A DNA stretch of 64,000 nt from an uncultured Bradyrhizobium sp. (lineage in GTDB: Bacteria > Pseudomonadota > Alphaproteobacteria > Rhizobiales > Xanthobacteraceae). Made by a program: the position numbers and the translations under genes. The stretch lies in the NCBI RefSeq assembly GCF_947648125.1, contig NZ_CANSMR010000003.1, positions 1 through 64,000 on the forward strand, written 5' to 3'. The notes beneath the pieces were generated by a model. The model worked only from the letters and a program-made list of their open reading frames with translations, had not been told where the DNA came from and searched no databases. This document shows positions 16,804 through 25,452 of this stretch, one piece after another (positions within the stretch are counted from its first letter, which is position 1; every line of letters begins with the position of its first letter).

Positions 16804-18018
16804 TCAATCCTTCGGCCGCAGCTTCTCGATTTCGGCGTCACTCGGCAGATAGTCCGAGCCCTTGCGATAGGCCGTGTCCACCATGATGCCCTTGCCGTCC
16901 TTCAGCGCGGTCTTGCCGGTGAAGGCCCCGAGCGTCGACTGGTGATCGATCTTGCGGAAGGTGATCTCGCCGAACGGCGACGGCACCGAGATGCCTTCCG
17001 CAGCCGCGATCAGCTTCTCCGGATCGCTCGAGCCGGCTTTCGCGAGGATCGCTGCCGCCGCCTTGATGGTCTGGTAGCCGACGATCGAGCCGAGCCGCGG
17101 ATAGTCGTTGTACTTGGCCTGGTAGGCCTTCAGGAACGCGTCGTGCTCCGGCGTCTTGATCGAATACCAGGGATAGCCGGTGACGATCCAGCCCTCCGGC
17201 GTCTCGTCCTTCAGAGGATCGAGATATTCCGGTTCGCCGGTCAGGAAGCTCACCACCGTACGGCCCTTGAACAGGCCGCGGGTGTTGCCTTCGCGCACGA
17301 GTTTCACAAGGTCGGCACCGAAGGTGACGTTGAGGATCGCTTCCGGGTTCGCCGCGGCAACCGCCTGTATCACCGGGCCGGCGTCGATCTTGCCCTGCGG
17401 CGGCCACTGCTCGTCGACCCACTGGATATCGGGCCGCTTCTCCGACATCAGCTTCTTGAACACCGCGACCGCCGACTGGCCGTATTCGTAGTTCGGTGCG
17501 ATCGTCGCCCAGCGCTTGGCCGGCAGTTTTGCGGCTTCTTCCACCAGCATCGCCGCCTGCATGTAATTCGACGGCCGCAGGCGGAAGGTATAGCGGTTGC
17601 CCTTCGACCAGGTGATGGCATCCGTCAAAGGCTCGGCGGCGAGAAAGAATACCTTCTTCTGGTTGGCGAAATCGCTGACGGCGAGGCCGATATTGGAGAG
17701 GAAGGTGCCGGTGAGCATCGCGACGTTTTCGCTCGACACCAGCTCGTTCGCCGCGGTCTGCGCATCGGCCGGCTTGCCGCCGTCATCCTTGGAAATGACG
17801 ACGAGCTTCTTGCCGTTGATGCCGCCGGCCGCGTTGATCTCTTCCACCGCAAGCTGCCAGCCCTTGCGATAGGGCTCGGTGAACGCCGGCAACAAGGAAT
17901 AAGAATTGATCTCGCCGATCTTGACTTCGCTCTGCGCCAACGCGTGCGTCGTCATGGCGCTCGTTGCCATGGTCGCGACCGCGATCGCCAATCCCGCCCC
18001 TACGAAATAACCACGCAT
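16804..18018 (-). CDS. ABC transporter substrate-binding protein, branched-chain type
   Basis: A 404-residue periplasmic protein of the Peripla_BP_6 class, with a Sec signal ending near residue 28 (THALAQ) and the family-opening VKIGEINSYSLL...YRKGWQLAVEEINAAGGINGKKL. It would capture the solute for the LivHM/LivG/LivF importer downstream. Ligand specificity cannot be read directly; operon membership suggests nicotinate or another pyridine carboxylate. Only 28 bases separate it from the preceding DUF1185 gene, so no separate promoter is likely. Confidence 0.92.
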   Translation of the reverse strand: MRGYFVGAGLAIAVATMATSAMTTHALAQSEVKIGEINSYSLLPAFTEPYRKGWQLAVEEINAAGGINGKKLVVISKDDGGKPADAQTAANELVSSENVAMLTGTFLSNIGLAVSDFANQKKVFFLAAEPLTDAITWSKGNRYTFRLRPSNYMQAAMLVEEAAKLPAKRWATIAPNYEYGQSAVAVFKKLMSEKRPDIQWVDEQWPPQGKIDAGPVIQAVAAANPEAILNVTFGADLVKLVREGNTRGLFKGRTVVSFLTGEPEYLDPLKDETPEGWIVTGYPWYSIKTPEHDAFLKAYQAKYNDYPRLGSIVGYQTIKAAAAILAKAGSSDPEKLIAAAEGISVPSPFGEITFRKIDHQSTLGAFTGKTALKDGKGIMVDTAYRKGSDYLPSDAEIEKLRPKD

Positions 18019-18046
18019 CCCGTCCTCCAGTTTTTCTTCAAAGAGA

Positions 18047-18631
18047 TTATCGCAATCCGTCTTCGCCCTTGACCTCGTCGACCGTCAACCCGCCAACGCG
18101 CGGCAGCGGCCGTCCGCTGTCGGTCACCGCCACCGCGACCATGATCTCGTTGGCCCGCGGCGCGTCGTTGATCTGCACCTCCATGCCGTCGAAATGGCTG
18201 CGCACGAAAGCCGCGTCCTTGTGCCCGAGCGGAATGTCCAGCGTGGTGCCGGGACCCGAGCGCTTCTTCGACGACGGGATCAGCGCCGCACCCTTGGAGA
18301 GCACCTTGCGCACCGGGGCGCCCATCTTCGGATGCAGGATCGCAGCCGCGTGCTCGAGTTCGCCATTCTCGCCGACCGCGGCGGCCTTGCCGTAGCTGTG
18401 CGCCCTGGCGCCGTCGATACCGAGCGCGGCGACTGCCCGCTTGGAAAGCAATTCGCCAAGTTCCTCGCCGATCGCGATCAGTGGCGACAGATCCTCGACA
18501 TAGCGGCCGGCAAAGGGATTTTCGATCACGGCGATCGCGGCGGCGCGCCGGGTCGGCGGTGCAATGGTCTTGCCCATCTCCAGATGGGTTTCCTCGACCA
18601 CGGTGACGATCTTGCGAATGACGGCGCTCAT
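18047..18631 (-). CDS. DUF1185 / 'amino acid synthesis' family protein
   Basis: A 194-residue protein of the PF06684 family, cytosolic, with the family segments VEETHLEMG near the N-terminus, ENPFAGRYVEDLSPLI and GKAAAVGENGELEHAAAILHPKMGAPVRKVL. No reaction is established for the family despite its name. The ATG at 18631 is preceded by GGGGAGCGAGG; an ATG at 18652, overlapping the UPF0280 stop, would add seven residues. It is locked into the 6-hydroxynicotinate reductase operon, which suggests a part in pyridine breakdown or in handling its ring-opened products (inference). Confidence 0.85.
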   Translation of the reverse strand: MSAVIRKIVTVVEETHLEMGKTIAPPTRRAAAIAVIENPFAGRYVEDLSPLIAIGEELGELLSKRAVAALGIDGARAHSYGKAAAVGENGELEHAAAILHPKMGAPVRKVLSKGAALIPSSKKRSGPGTTLDIPLGHKDAAFVRSHFDGMEVQINDAPRANEIMVAVAVTDSGRPLPRVGGLTVDEVKGEDGLR

Positions 18632-18648
18632 CTTGCCTCGCTCCCCGG

Positions 18649-19659
18649 TCATGCCTGCAGTATGTATTCTGTCGCTTTTGCCTGAAACGCGTGCGACGCC
18701 GGCGTCCCGTTCCCAGTTGCACCGACAAGGCGTGTTTCGCCCAGTAGACGCAATGCCGCGCCCTCGATCAATCCCGACGTCAGGAGGTCGCGCGCCCGCG
18801 CCGCCCCCGCCTCGAGCGCCTGCTCGATCTCATGTTCCGCCAGCGGCCCGACATCGCGGGTCACCAGCCGTGCGCCAAGATCGCTGTCGGGCTGCAATTC
18901 GCTCGCCGGAACGCGCAGGACCGCGGGATGATTGGGCAAATCGACCGCATTGGCGATCACGGTCGCGGCTGCATCGGCTTGCGACGCCGTCCGCGCCAGC
19001 ACGGTGACCGCATCGGCAATGCCGAGCGAGAAGCTGCGGCCGTGGCGGCCGCTGGTCGCGATGCCGCGGACCGGCATGTCGGCATCGACAGTCATGGTGC
19101 GCATCACGCCATGACTGTCCGGCCGGTCCATCAGACCGACGGTGAATTGCTCGCCATCGCCGAGATGCAGGGCGATGTCGCCGCCATTGTTGACATAGGT
19201 GCGGTCGAGCGTTGCCGCCTCCAGCATCGCGCCCAGGATTTCCTCGGCGACCGAGCCTGCGACCGCCGCCATCGGCGTGATGAAGCAGTCGGCGGCAAAC
19301 GGCGCGACCGCCGCATGCATGCGCCGCGCGACTACACCTCTCAGCGCGCAGCGCCGTGGATCGGCCGCACTGCGTAACTCGGCCAGTTCCGCGCAGAGTT
19401 CGTCAAGCAAGCCGGTGAAACGCTCCGCGGCCGCCTGATAAGCGGCACCGACGTCCGCATACCTGCCCTTGGCTTCAATGACCAGATCAATCGGGCCGTC
19501 CTGCAAATGCAGCCGCTTGCCGTCGGGAAGAAGCGCGATTTGCGGGAGCCTAGAGCCTTTTCCGTTCCGATGAAATCGGAACGGGGCTCTAGATTCTTGT
19601 TTTGACGCGTTTTCTTTGCGCGAACCGGTATCCACTTCGCTGGAAAACGCTTTAGTCAT
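18649..19659 (-). CDS. UPF0280 family protein with a repeat-derived N-terminus
   Basis: A 336-residue protein. From about residue 40 (PDGKRLHLQDGPIDLVIEAKG) it matches UPF0280, a family with an ApbE-like fold; conserved points include FITPMAAVAGSVAEEIL, YVNNGGDIALHL and GIATSGRHGRSFSLG. The last motif resembles the threonine/serine-rich flavin-transfer region of ApbE, but no activity is proven. The first 36 codons lie entirely in a palindromic repeat (19551-19653), so they are not ancestral family sequence. The ATG overlaps the upstream stop by four bases. The true start may be further in if the repeat is only spacer. Confidence 0.82.
   Translation of the reverse strand: MTKAFSSEVDTGSRKENASKQESRAPFRFHRNGKGSRLPQIALLPDGKRLHLQDGPIDLVIEAKGRYADVGAAYQAAAERFTGLLDELCAELAELRSAADPRRCALRGVVARRMHAAVAPFAADCFITPMAAVAGSVAEEILGAMLEAATLDRTYVNNGGDIALHLGDGEQFTVGLMDRPDSHGVMRTMTVDADMPVRGIATSGRHGRSFSLGIADAVTVLARTASQADAAATVIANAVDLPNHPAVLRVPASELQPDSDLGARLVTRDVGPLAEHEIEQALEAGAARARDLLTSGLIEGAALRLLGETRLVGATGNGTPASHAFQAKATEYILQA
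19551..19653. repeat. Palindromic repeat overlapping the 5' end of the UPF0280 gene
   Basis: Nested stems TAGAGCC/GGCTCTA (19551-19557 and 19585-19591) and CCGTTCCGAT/ATCGGAACGG (19562-19571 and 19575-19584, loop GAA). They are followed by TTCTTGTTTTGACGCGTTTT and CGAACCGGTATCCACTTCG, a module typical of rhizobial intergenic repeats. Here it is read through in frame at the start of the UPF0280 gene. Confidence 0.75.
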
Positions 19660-21104
19660 GCGCGCCGCCCCGGAAGATAAGGCATCGGCCGGACCTCGGC
19701 GCTGTCCCGCAGCGACGACAACGGCCGGACAAAATCCATATGTCCGCCGAGCGCCGCGTAGTCCGACAGCCGCATCGTGAATTCGATCGGCGCCACCAGC
19801 GCCGGCGTCGGCACGTAGCCGAAGGCGCCGGCCGGCATCTGCGTGACATCGACCATGAAGGTGATGCCGCCGCCCGGCCAGACATAGACCGGCGCGCCGC
19901 CGCTGGTCACCCGCGTCAACGCGTCTTTGACCGAGCGGGTCAGCCGCACCGGATTATCGGTCACGCCGGCGCGCAACGAGCCGCCCGCGCCGCCCATGAA
20001 CAGCACGGTGCACAGCGCCGGCTCGCAATTCTCCTGGATGCGCTCGACCGAGAATTTCAGGTCGGCAGGCATCTCGGTCTCGACCGGGTTTAGCGCCTCG
20101 TCGAGCACGTAATAAGAAGCATGCTCGCCAGTCGTCGAGACCATCAGCATGGTGAGCCCCGGCCGCGCTTCCTTGGCATTGAAGGGACCGAGGATCGACA
20201 GCGGATCGGAGATGTTGGTGCCGCCCCATCCGGTGCCGGGATCGGCGACCTGGAAATAGCGGCCGGGGGTCGAACGGCGCCCCTTCATCTTGATGCCGGT
20301 GTCGGCGATGTCGAGCAGCTTGCCGGCCTGGTGCTCGCTGAGCACCCCGGTGATATGATCGTCGACCACCACGACCTCATCGACCTTGCCGTGCCACTGC
20401 TTGGCGAACATGCCGATGGTCGCCGAGCCGCAGCCGACCCGCATCCGCTCTTCCGCCATGCCATTGACGATCGGCGGCTTGCCCGCCTGCACCACGACGG
20501 TGGCGCCGCCATCGATGGTCAGCTCCACCGCCTTGCAGTTGGAGAGATCCATCAGCGTGTCGCAGGTGACGCGGCCTTCCTTCTTGGAGCCGCCGGTCAG
20601 ATGATGCACGCCGCCGAGCGAGAGCATCTGCGAGCCATATTCGCTGGTCGTGACATGGCCGACCGCCTCGCCCTCCGCGCGGACGATCGCAGTCTCGGGA
20701 CCGAGATAGCGGTCGGTGTCGATCTTCAGCTTGACGCCGCAATAGGAGAAAATGCCCTCGGTCACCACGGTGACCATGTCGACGCCGTCGACTTCCGACG
20801 ACACGATGAAGGGCGCCGGCTTGTAGTCCGGATAGGTGGTTCCGGCGCCGATCGCGGTGACGAACAGTTCGGGCTGGCGGACGATCTTGCCGTCCCAGTC
20901 GCCGCTCGCCTGGAACGGCACCAGCTTGCCGCCGTGCGAGACCGTACGCTCCAGCACGACATGCGGATCGACGCGCACCAGCGTGCCGTCGTGATTGGCA
21001 TAACGGTCACATGCGCCGGCCGCGCCCGGCTTGATGTAGCACATCACCGGACAGGCATCGCAGCGGATCTTGTCGCCGGCGGCGACGGTCATTGTGTCAG
21101 CCAT
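19656..21104 (-). CDS. hnr: 6-hydroxynicotinate reductase
   Basis: A 482-residue protein assigned as the iron-sulfur flavoprotein that reduces 6-hydroxynicotinate to 1,4,5,6-tetrahydro-6-oxonicotinate with reduced ferredoxin (known from Eubacterium barkeri). The N-terminus holds C15-x2-C18-x3-C22 and C32 (CDACPVMC...CDRY), a probable cluster site. Glycine-rich MGGAGGSLRAGV and WPGGGITFMVD follow in the C-terminal half. The assignment rests on recognised family resemblance plus the enamidase and nicAB genes in the same cluster. ATG 21104 was chosen; a TTG at 21113 and an ATG at 21092 are alternatives. It leads an eight-gene operon, with a GTATAC palindrome 67 bases upstream. Confidence 0.85.
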   Translation of the reverse strand: MADTMTVAAGDKIRCDACPVMCYIKPGAAGACDRYANHDGTLVRVDPHVVLERTVSHGGKLVPFQASGDWDGKIVRQPELFVTAIGAGTTYPDYKPAPFIVSSEVDGVDMVTVVTEGIFSYCGVKLKIDTDRYLGPETAIVRAEGEAVGHVTTSEYGSQMLSLGGVHHLTGGSKKEGRVTCDTLMDLSNCKAVELTIDGGATVVVQAGKPPIVNGMAEERMRVGCGSATIGMFAKQWHGKVDEVVVVDDHITGVLSEHQAGKLLDIADTGIKMKGRRSTPGRYFQVADPGTGWGGTNISDPLSILGPFNAKEARPGLTMLMVSTTGEHASYYVLDEALNPVETEMPADLKFSVERIQENCEPALCTVLFMGGAGGSLRAGVTDNPVRLTRSVKDALTRVTSGGAPVYVWPGGGITFMVDVTQMPAGAFGYVPTPALVAPIEFTMRLSDYAALGGHMDFVRPLSSLRDSAEVRPMPYLPGRRA

Positions 21105-21170
21105 CGTGACCAAGCCTGGACTTGTGGCGGCGGTCGATCATACTGCGCTTCCGCCTCCCTGCCTATATCG

Positions 21171-21182
21171 TTCGTATACGAA
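21171..21182. promoter_or_regulatory. GTATAC palindrome upstream of hnr
   Basis: The perfect 12-base palindrome TTCGTATACGAA extends with one mismatch per arm to 20 bases (ATCGTTCGTATACGAATGAT, 21167-21186). It lies 67 bases before the hnr start codon in the divergent hnr/nicA region and shares core and flanks with the sites at 8798 and 21302. Confidence 0.75.
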
Positions 21183-21301
21183 TGATCCTGCGCGCAGGTC
21201 TCAAACCTGTCAAGCGGGCTTTGCGATCAAAAGCTGCCATTCGCTTGCGCACCCTGTTCATAAAGCGTGCACTCGCTGCAGCGCGGCATGCCGCCGCTTG
21301 C

Positions 21302-21319
21302 ACGTTTGTATACAAACGT
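21302..21319. promoter_or_regulatory. GTATAC palindrome upstream of nicA
   Basis: The perfect 18-base palindrome ACGTTTGTATACAAACGT lies 63 bases before the nicA start. Its arm CGTTTGTATAC is identical to the outer arms of the double site at 8798-8827. Together with 21171 it gives each divergent transcript of this region its own site. Confidence 0.78.
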
Positions 21320-21381
21320 TATCCTCATCGACGGATTTGACGCTGACGCTGCAGCGCAAACATCAGGGGAGAACCAGGGCA

Positions 21382-21849
21382 ATGCGCCTGACCGTGAACG
21401 GCAGGAATCATGATGTCGACGCCGCCCCCGACACCGCATTGCTTTACGTGCTGCGCAACGATCTCGAATTGAACGGACCGAAATATGGTTGCGGGCTCGG
21501 CGAGTGCGGTGCCTGCGCGGTGCTGATCGACGGCGTCGCCGCGCGCGCCTGCGTGATTCCGATCGAGGGTTGCGCCGGGCGCGACATCGTCACACTCGAA
21601 GGACTCGGCACGCGCGAGCATCCCGATCCGGTACAGGATGCCTTCATTCGCGAACAGGCCGCGCAGTGCGGCTACTGCCTCAACGGCATGATCATCACCA
21701 CCAAGGCGTTGCTGACGCGCAATCCCCATCCGTCCGAGCATGAGGTGCTGGAAGCGCTGCGCTACAATCTTTGCCGCTGCGGCGCGCATATCGAAATCGT
21801 CCGCGCGGCGATGCGCGCCGCTGGCCACGTGCTCGAGGCGCGCGATTGA
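21382..21849 (+). CDS. nicA: Nicotinate dehydrogenase small (2Fe-2S) subunit
   Basis: A 155-residue two-cluster ferredoxin subunit: C37, C42, C45, C57 for the plant-type cluster; C96, C99 and C131, C133 for the second. Length and pairing with a cytochrome-fused large subunit match NicA of Pseudomonas putida, which with NicB hydroxylates nicotinate to 6-hydroxynicotinate. The nicB ATG overlaps its stop codon by one base. A GTATAC operator lies 63 bases upstream. Confidence 0.9.
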   Translation: MRLTVNGRNHDVDAAPDTALLYVLRNDLELNGPKYGCGLGECGACAVLIDGVAARACVIPIEGCAGRDIVTLEGLGTREHPDPVQDAFIREQAAQCGYCLNGMIITTKALLTRNPHPSEHEVLEALRYNLCRCGAHIEIVRAAMRAAGHVLEARD

Positions 21850-24800
21850 TGACGGACGCACGGTCCTCAGAGCAACGCAAGCGCGGCTCGCTGTCAGTCG
21901 TTCGCCCCGCCGTGCTGGGCGCGGAAGGCGCGTTCGAGACCTTCATCACCATCACATCAGACGGTTCGGTCAATGCCTATAACGGCCACGTCGATCTCGG
22001 CACCGGCATCCGCACCGCGCTCGGGCAGATCGTCGCCGAAGAGCTCGACGTCTCCTTTGCCCGCGTTGTCGTGATCCTCGGCGACACCGCCGTGGTGCCG
22101 AACCAGGGCGCGACGATCGCGAGCGAGACCATCCAGATCACCGCCGTTCCCCTGCGCAAGGCCGCCGCGCAGGCGCGGCATTTCCTGCTTGCCCGCGCGG
22201 CCGAACGACTCGAATTGCCGGCCAATGATCTCACGATCGAGGACGGCCTGATCCGCGGCCACGACAACCGCAGCGTCAGCTATGGCGAGCTGATCGCGGA
22301 TGAGACCATCCGGCTCGAGCTTGCCGACGACGTTGCGGTCAAGGCCGTCAGCGCCTATTCCGTCGTCGGACAGTCGGTGCCGCGCGTCGACCTGCCGGCC
22401 AAGGCCACCGGCGAACTCGTCTACGTCCACGATGTGCGCGTACCCGGGATGCTGCATGGCCGCGTCGTCCGTCCCCCTTACGCCGGCGTCGATGCCGGAC
22501 CGTTCGTCGGCACCAGCCTGATCGCGGTTGATGAAGCTTCGGTGCGCGACATCCCCGGCCTCGTCGCGGTGGTGCGGATCGGCGACTTCGTCGGCGTCGT
22601 CGCCGAGCGCGAGGAGAACGCGATCAAGGCCGCCGCGCAGCTCAAGGTGAGCTGGAAGCCGGGACCTGTTCTGACCGACCTCTCCGACATCGAGAAAGCG
22701 CTGCGCGCCAATCCGTCGACGCCGCGCCAGCTGATCGACAGAGGCGACGTCGATGCCGCGATCAAGGCGGCGGCCAAGCCGATGCAGCGGACTTATGTCT
22801 GGCCCTACCAGATGCACGGCTCGATCGGCCCGTCCTGCGCGGTTGCCGACTACGGAGACGGAGCAATCCGGGTCTGGTCCGGCACGCAGAACCCGCACAT
22901 CCTGCGCGGCGATCTGGCGCTGTTGGTCCAGCGGCCGGAATCCGAGATCGACGTGATCAGGATGGAAGCCGCCGGCTGCTACGGCCGCAACTGCGCCGAC
23001 GACGTCAGCGCAGACGCGCTGCTGCTGTCGCGTGCGGTCCGCCGCCCGGTGCGCGTCCAGCTCACCCGCGAGCAGGAACATGCGTGGGAGCCGAAGGGCA
23101 CCGCGCAGCTGATGGACGTCAATGGCGGGCTCAATACCGACGGCAGCGTCGCCGGCTACGACTTCGTTGCGCGCTATCCCTCGAACGGCGCGCCGACCTT
23201 GGCGCTGCTGCTTACCGGGCGGATCGCGCCTGAAGCTGCGGTGTTCGAGATGGGCGACCGCACCGCGATCCCGCCCTACGACTACGAAAATCTGCGCGTC
23301 GTCGCCAACGACATGCCGCCGATCGTGCGCGCCTCCTGGCTTCGCGGCGTTTCGGCGCTGCCCAACACGTTCGCGCATGAATCCTATATCGACGAGCTTG
23401 CCGCCGAGGCCGAGGTCGATCCGATCGAGTACCGGCTGCGTTATTTGAAGGACAAGCGCGCGATCGATCTCGTCAACGCGGTCGCCGAGCGCGCCGGCTG
23501 GACGCCGCGCCCGGTGTGGAAAGAGCCCGAGGCAGACGGCGATATCGTGCGCGGCCGCGGCTTTGCCTATGCGCTTTACGTGCACAGCAAGTTTCCCGGC
23601 TACGGCGCGGCATGGTCAGCCTGGATCGCCGACGTCGCCGTCAACAAGACGACCGGCGATGTCAGCGTGACCCGCGTCGTCGCCGGGCAGGATTCCGGGT
23701 TGATGATCAATCCGGAGGGCGTGCGGCACCAGATCGAAGGCAATGTGATCCAGTCGACCAGCCGCGCGCTGATGGAGGAAGTCTCGTTCGAGCGCGGGGC
23801 GGTGACGGCAAGGGAATGGGGTGCCTATCCCATCATCAAATTCCCCGAGCTGCCCGAGATCGATGTGCTGATGCTGCCGCGGCAGGATCAGCCGCCGCTC
23901 GGCGTCGGTGAATCCGCCTCGGTGCCGAGCGCGGCCGCGATCGCCAATGCGATCTATGATGCGACCGGCGTGCGCTTTCGCGAGCCGCCGTTCACACCGG
24001 AACGCATTCTAAAGGGACTGCACGGAGAGCAGCCCGTGGCGCCTGCGGCGCTTCCCTCACCCGCTCCGCCGGCTGACCTCAGCAGGTGGCAGAATCCCTT
24101 CGCCAAGCGCGGTGGCGTGCTCGCCGGCATTGCGGCGCTCTGCGCCGCGGCGATCGGGATCGGTGCCGCCGTGCTGCCGTGGCGCGCGATCGCGCCGATC
24201 GCCCGGCCGGATGCCTCGGTCTATTCCGCCGCGACGATCGCGCGCGGCAAGGAGCTTGCGGCACTCGGCGCTTGCGCCGTCTGCCACACCTCGGAGCATG
24301 GCATCGTGAACGCCGGCGGCCGACCGCTCGAGACGCCGTTCGGCACCGTCTACACGACCAACATCACGCCCGATATCGACAGCGGCATCGGCTCCTGGTC
24401 CTACCCCGCCTTTGAGCGCGCAATGCGCGAGGGCATTCATCGCGACGGCCGCCATCTCTATCCGGCGTTCCCATACACGCATTTTGCCAGGACCAGTGAT
24501 GCCGACCTGCAGGCGCTCTACGCCCATCTGATGGCGCAGACGCCGGTGCGCGCCGAGACGCCGGCCAACACGCTCGCCTTTCCGTTCAACCTGCGGCCGC
24601 TGCTCGCGGGTTGGAATGCGCTGTTCCACCAGCCGCAGCCATTGCAGCCCGATCCATCGAAGTCGGCGATCTGGAATCGCGGCGCCTACCTAGTCGAGGG
24701 GCTCGGCCATTGCAGCGCGTGTCACTCGCCGCGCAATGCGCTCGGCGCCGAGCGGCAAGGCGCCTATCTCGCCGGTGGCTTCGCCGAGGGCTGGGAGGCG

Positions 24801-25391
24801 CCGGCGCTGACGTCGCTGTCCAAGGCGCCGATCCCCTGGAGCGAGGACGAGCTGTACGCCTATCTGCGCAGCGGCGAGTCCCGCTTGCACGGTGTCGCCG
24901 CGGGCCCGATGGCGCCGGTCGTGCAGGAGCTCGCCGCGCTGCCCGATCAGGACATCCGCGCGATGGCGGTCTACCTCGCCTCGTTCAACGAGACCGCCGA
25001 TCGGCCCGCGCATGATGCCTTGGCTGCCAAGCTCGAAGCCGCCACGGCCGTCGCCACCGCTGCCTCGGCGGGCGCGCGGATCTATCAGGGCGCCTGCGCC
25101 GTCTGCCACGAGGTCGGCGGCCCGCCGCTGTTCGGTAGCCGGCCGTCGCTGGCGCTGAACAGCAATCTGCACAGCGACGCCCCCGACAATCTGATCCAGG
25201 TGATCCTGCACGGCATCGCCAAGCCGGCCGTGACCGATCTGGGCTACATGCCGGCCTTCAAGGACAGCATGAGCGACGGCCAGGTCGCCGAGCTCGCCTC
25301 CTTCCTGCGGCAGCAATTTGCCCCGGGCAAGCCGGCCTGGACCGATGTCGCCGCCACGGTCGGCCGTATACGGCAGACCATAGCGCGCTGA
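21849..25391 (+). CDS. nicB: Nicotinate dehydrogenase large subunit: Mo domain fused to three cytochrome c domains
   Basis: An 1180-residue fusion matching P. putida NicB in length and order. Residues 1-740 form the molybdopterin-binding hydroxylase, with GVGES at 685-689 giving the catalytic E688. A single hydrophobic segment near 755-778 should anchor the protein. Three c-haem sites follow: CAVCH at 809-813, CSACH at 955-959 and CAVCH at 1083-1087. Electrons from nicotinate hydroxylation would thus go through the haems to the respiratory chain rather than to NAD. In the P. putida enzyme the haem part faces the periplasm. The start at 21849 overlaps nicA (TGATG). Confidence 0.92.
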   Translation: MTDARSSEQRKRGSLSVVRPAVLGAEGAFETFITITSDGSVNAYNGHVDLGTGIRTALGQIVAEELDVSFARVVVILGDTAVVPNQGATIASETIQITAVPLRKAAAQARHFLLARAAERLELPANDLTIEDGLIRGHDNRSVSYGELIADETIRLELADDVAVKAVSAYSVVGQSVPRVDLPAKATGELVYVHDVRVPGMLHGRVVRPPYAGVDAGPFVGTSLIAVDEASVRDIPGLVAVVRIGDFVGVVAEREENAIKAAAQLKVSWKPGPVLTDLSDIEKALRANPSTPRQLIDRGDVDAAIKAAAKPMQRTYVWPYQMHGSIGPSCAVADYGDGAIRVWSGTQNPHILRGDLALLVQRPESEIDVIRMEAAGCYGRNCADDVSADALLLSRAVRRPVRVQLTREQEHAWEPKGTAQLMDVNGGLNTDGSVAGYDFVARYPSNGAPTLALLLTGRIAPEAAVFEMGDRTAIPPYDYENLRVVANDMPPIVRASWLRGVSALPNTFAHESYIDELAAEAEVDPIEYRLRYLKDKRAIDLVNAVAERAGWTPRPVWKEPEADGDIVRGRGFAYALYVHSKFPGYGAAWSAWIADVAVNKTTGDVSVTRVVAGQDSGLMINPEGVRHQIEGNVIQSTSRALMEEVSFERGAVTAREWGAYPIIKFPELPEIDVLMLPRQDQPPLGVGESASVPSAAAIANAIYDATGVRFREPPFTPERILKGLHGEQPVAPAALPSPAPPADLSRWQNPFAKRGGVLAGIAALCAAAIGIGAAVLPWRAIAPIARPDASVYSAATIARGKELAALGACAVCHTSEHGIVNAGGRPLETPFGTVYTTNITPDIDSGIGSWSYPAFERAMREGIHRDGRHLYPAFPYTHFARTSDADLQALYAHLMAQTPVRAETPANTLAFPFNLRPLLAGWNALFHQPQPLQPDPSKSAIWNRGAYLVEGLGHCSACHSPRNALGAERQGAYLAGGFAEGWEAPALTSLSKAPIPWSEDELYAYLRSGESRLHGVAAGPMAPVVQELAALPDQDIRAMAVYLASFNETADRPAHDALAAKLEAATAVATAASAGARIYQGACAVCHEVGGPPLFGSRPSLALNSNLHSDAPDNLIQVILHGIAKPAVTDLGYMPAFKDSMSDGQVAELASFLRQQFAPGKPAWTDVAATVGRIRQTIAR

Positions 25392-25452
25392 CCTGCCATG
25401 TTCCGCCCGATACCCACTGGGCGGGCGGCGCCCGGCAGGCTAAGGTTCCCGC

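Noticed and set aside
21957-23585. A 542-codon minus-strand frame opposite nicB
   Set aside because: Shadow of the nicB molybdenum domain; no plausible protein.
25363-25374. GCCGTATACGGC palindrome 79 bases before pncB, containing the GTATAC core
   Set aside because: It lies in the nicB coding end, and its flanks (CC/GG) differ from the TTY/RAA flanks of the three promoter sites. A chance palindrome is more likely than a fourth operator.
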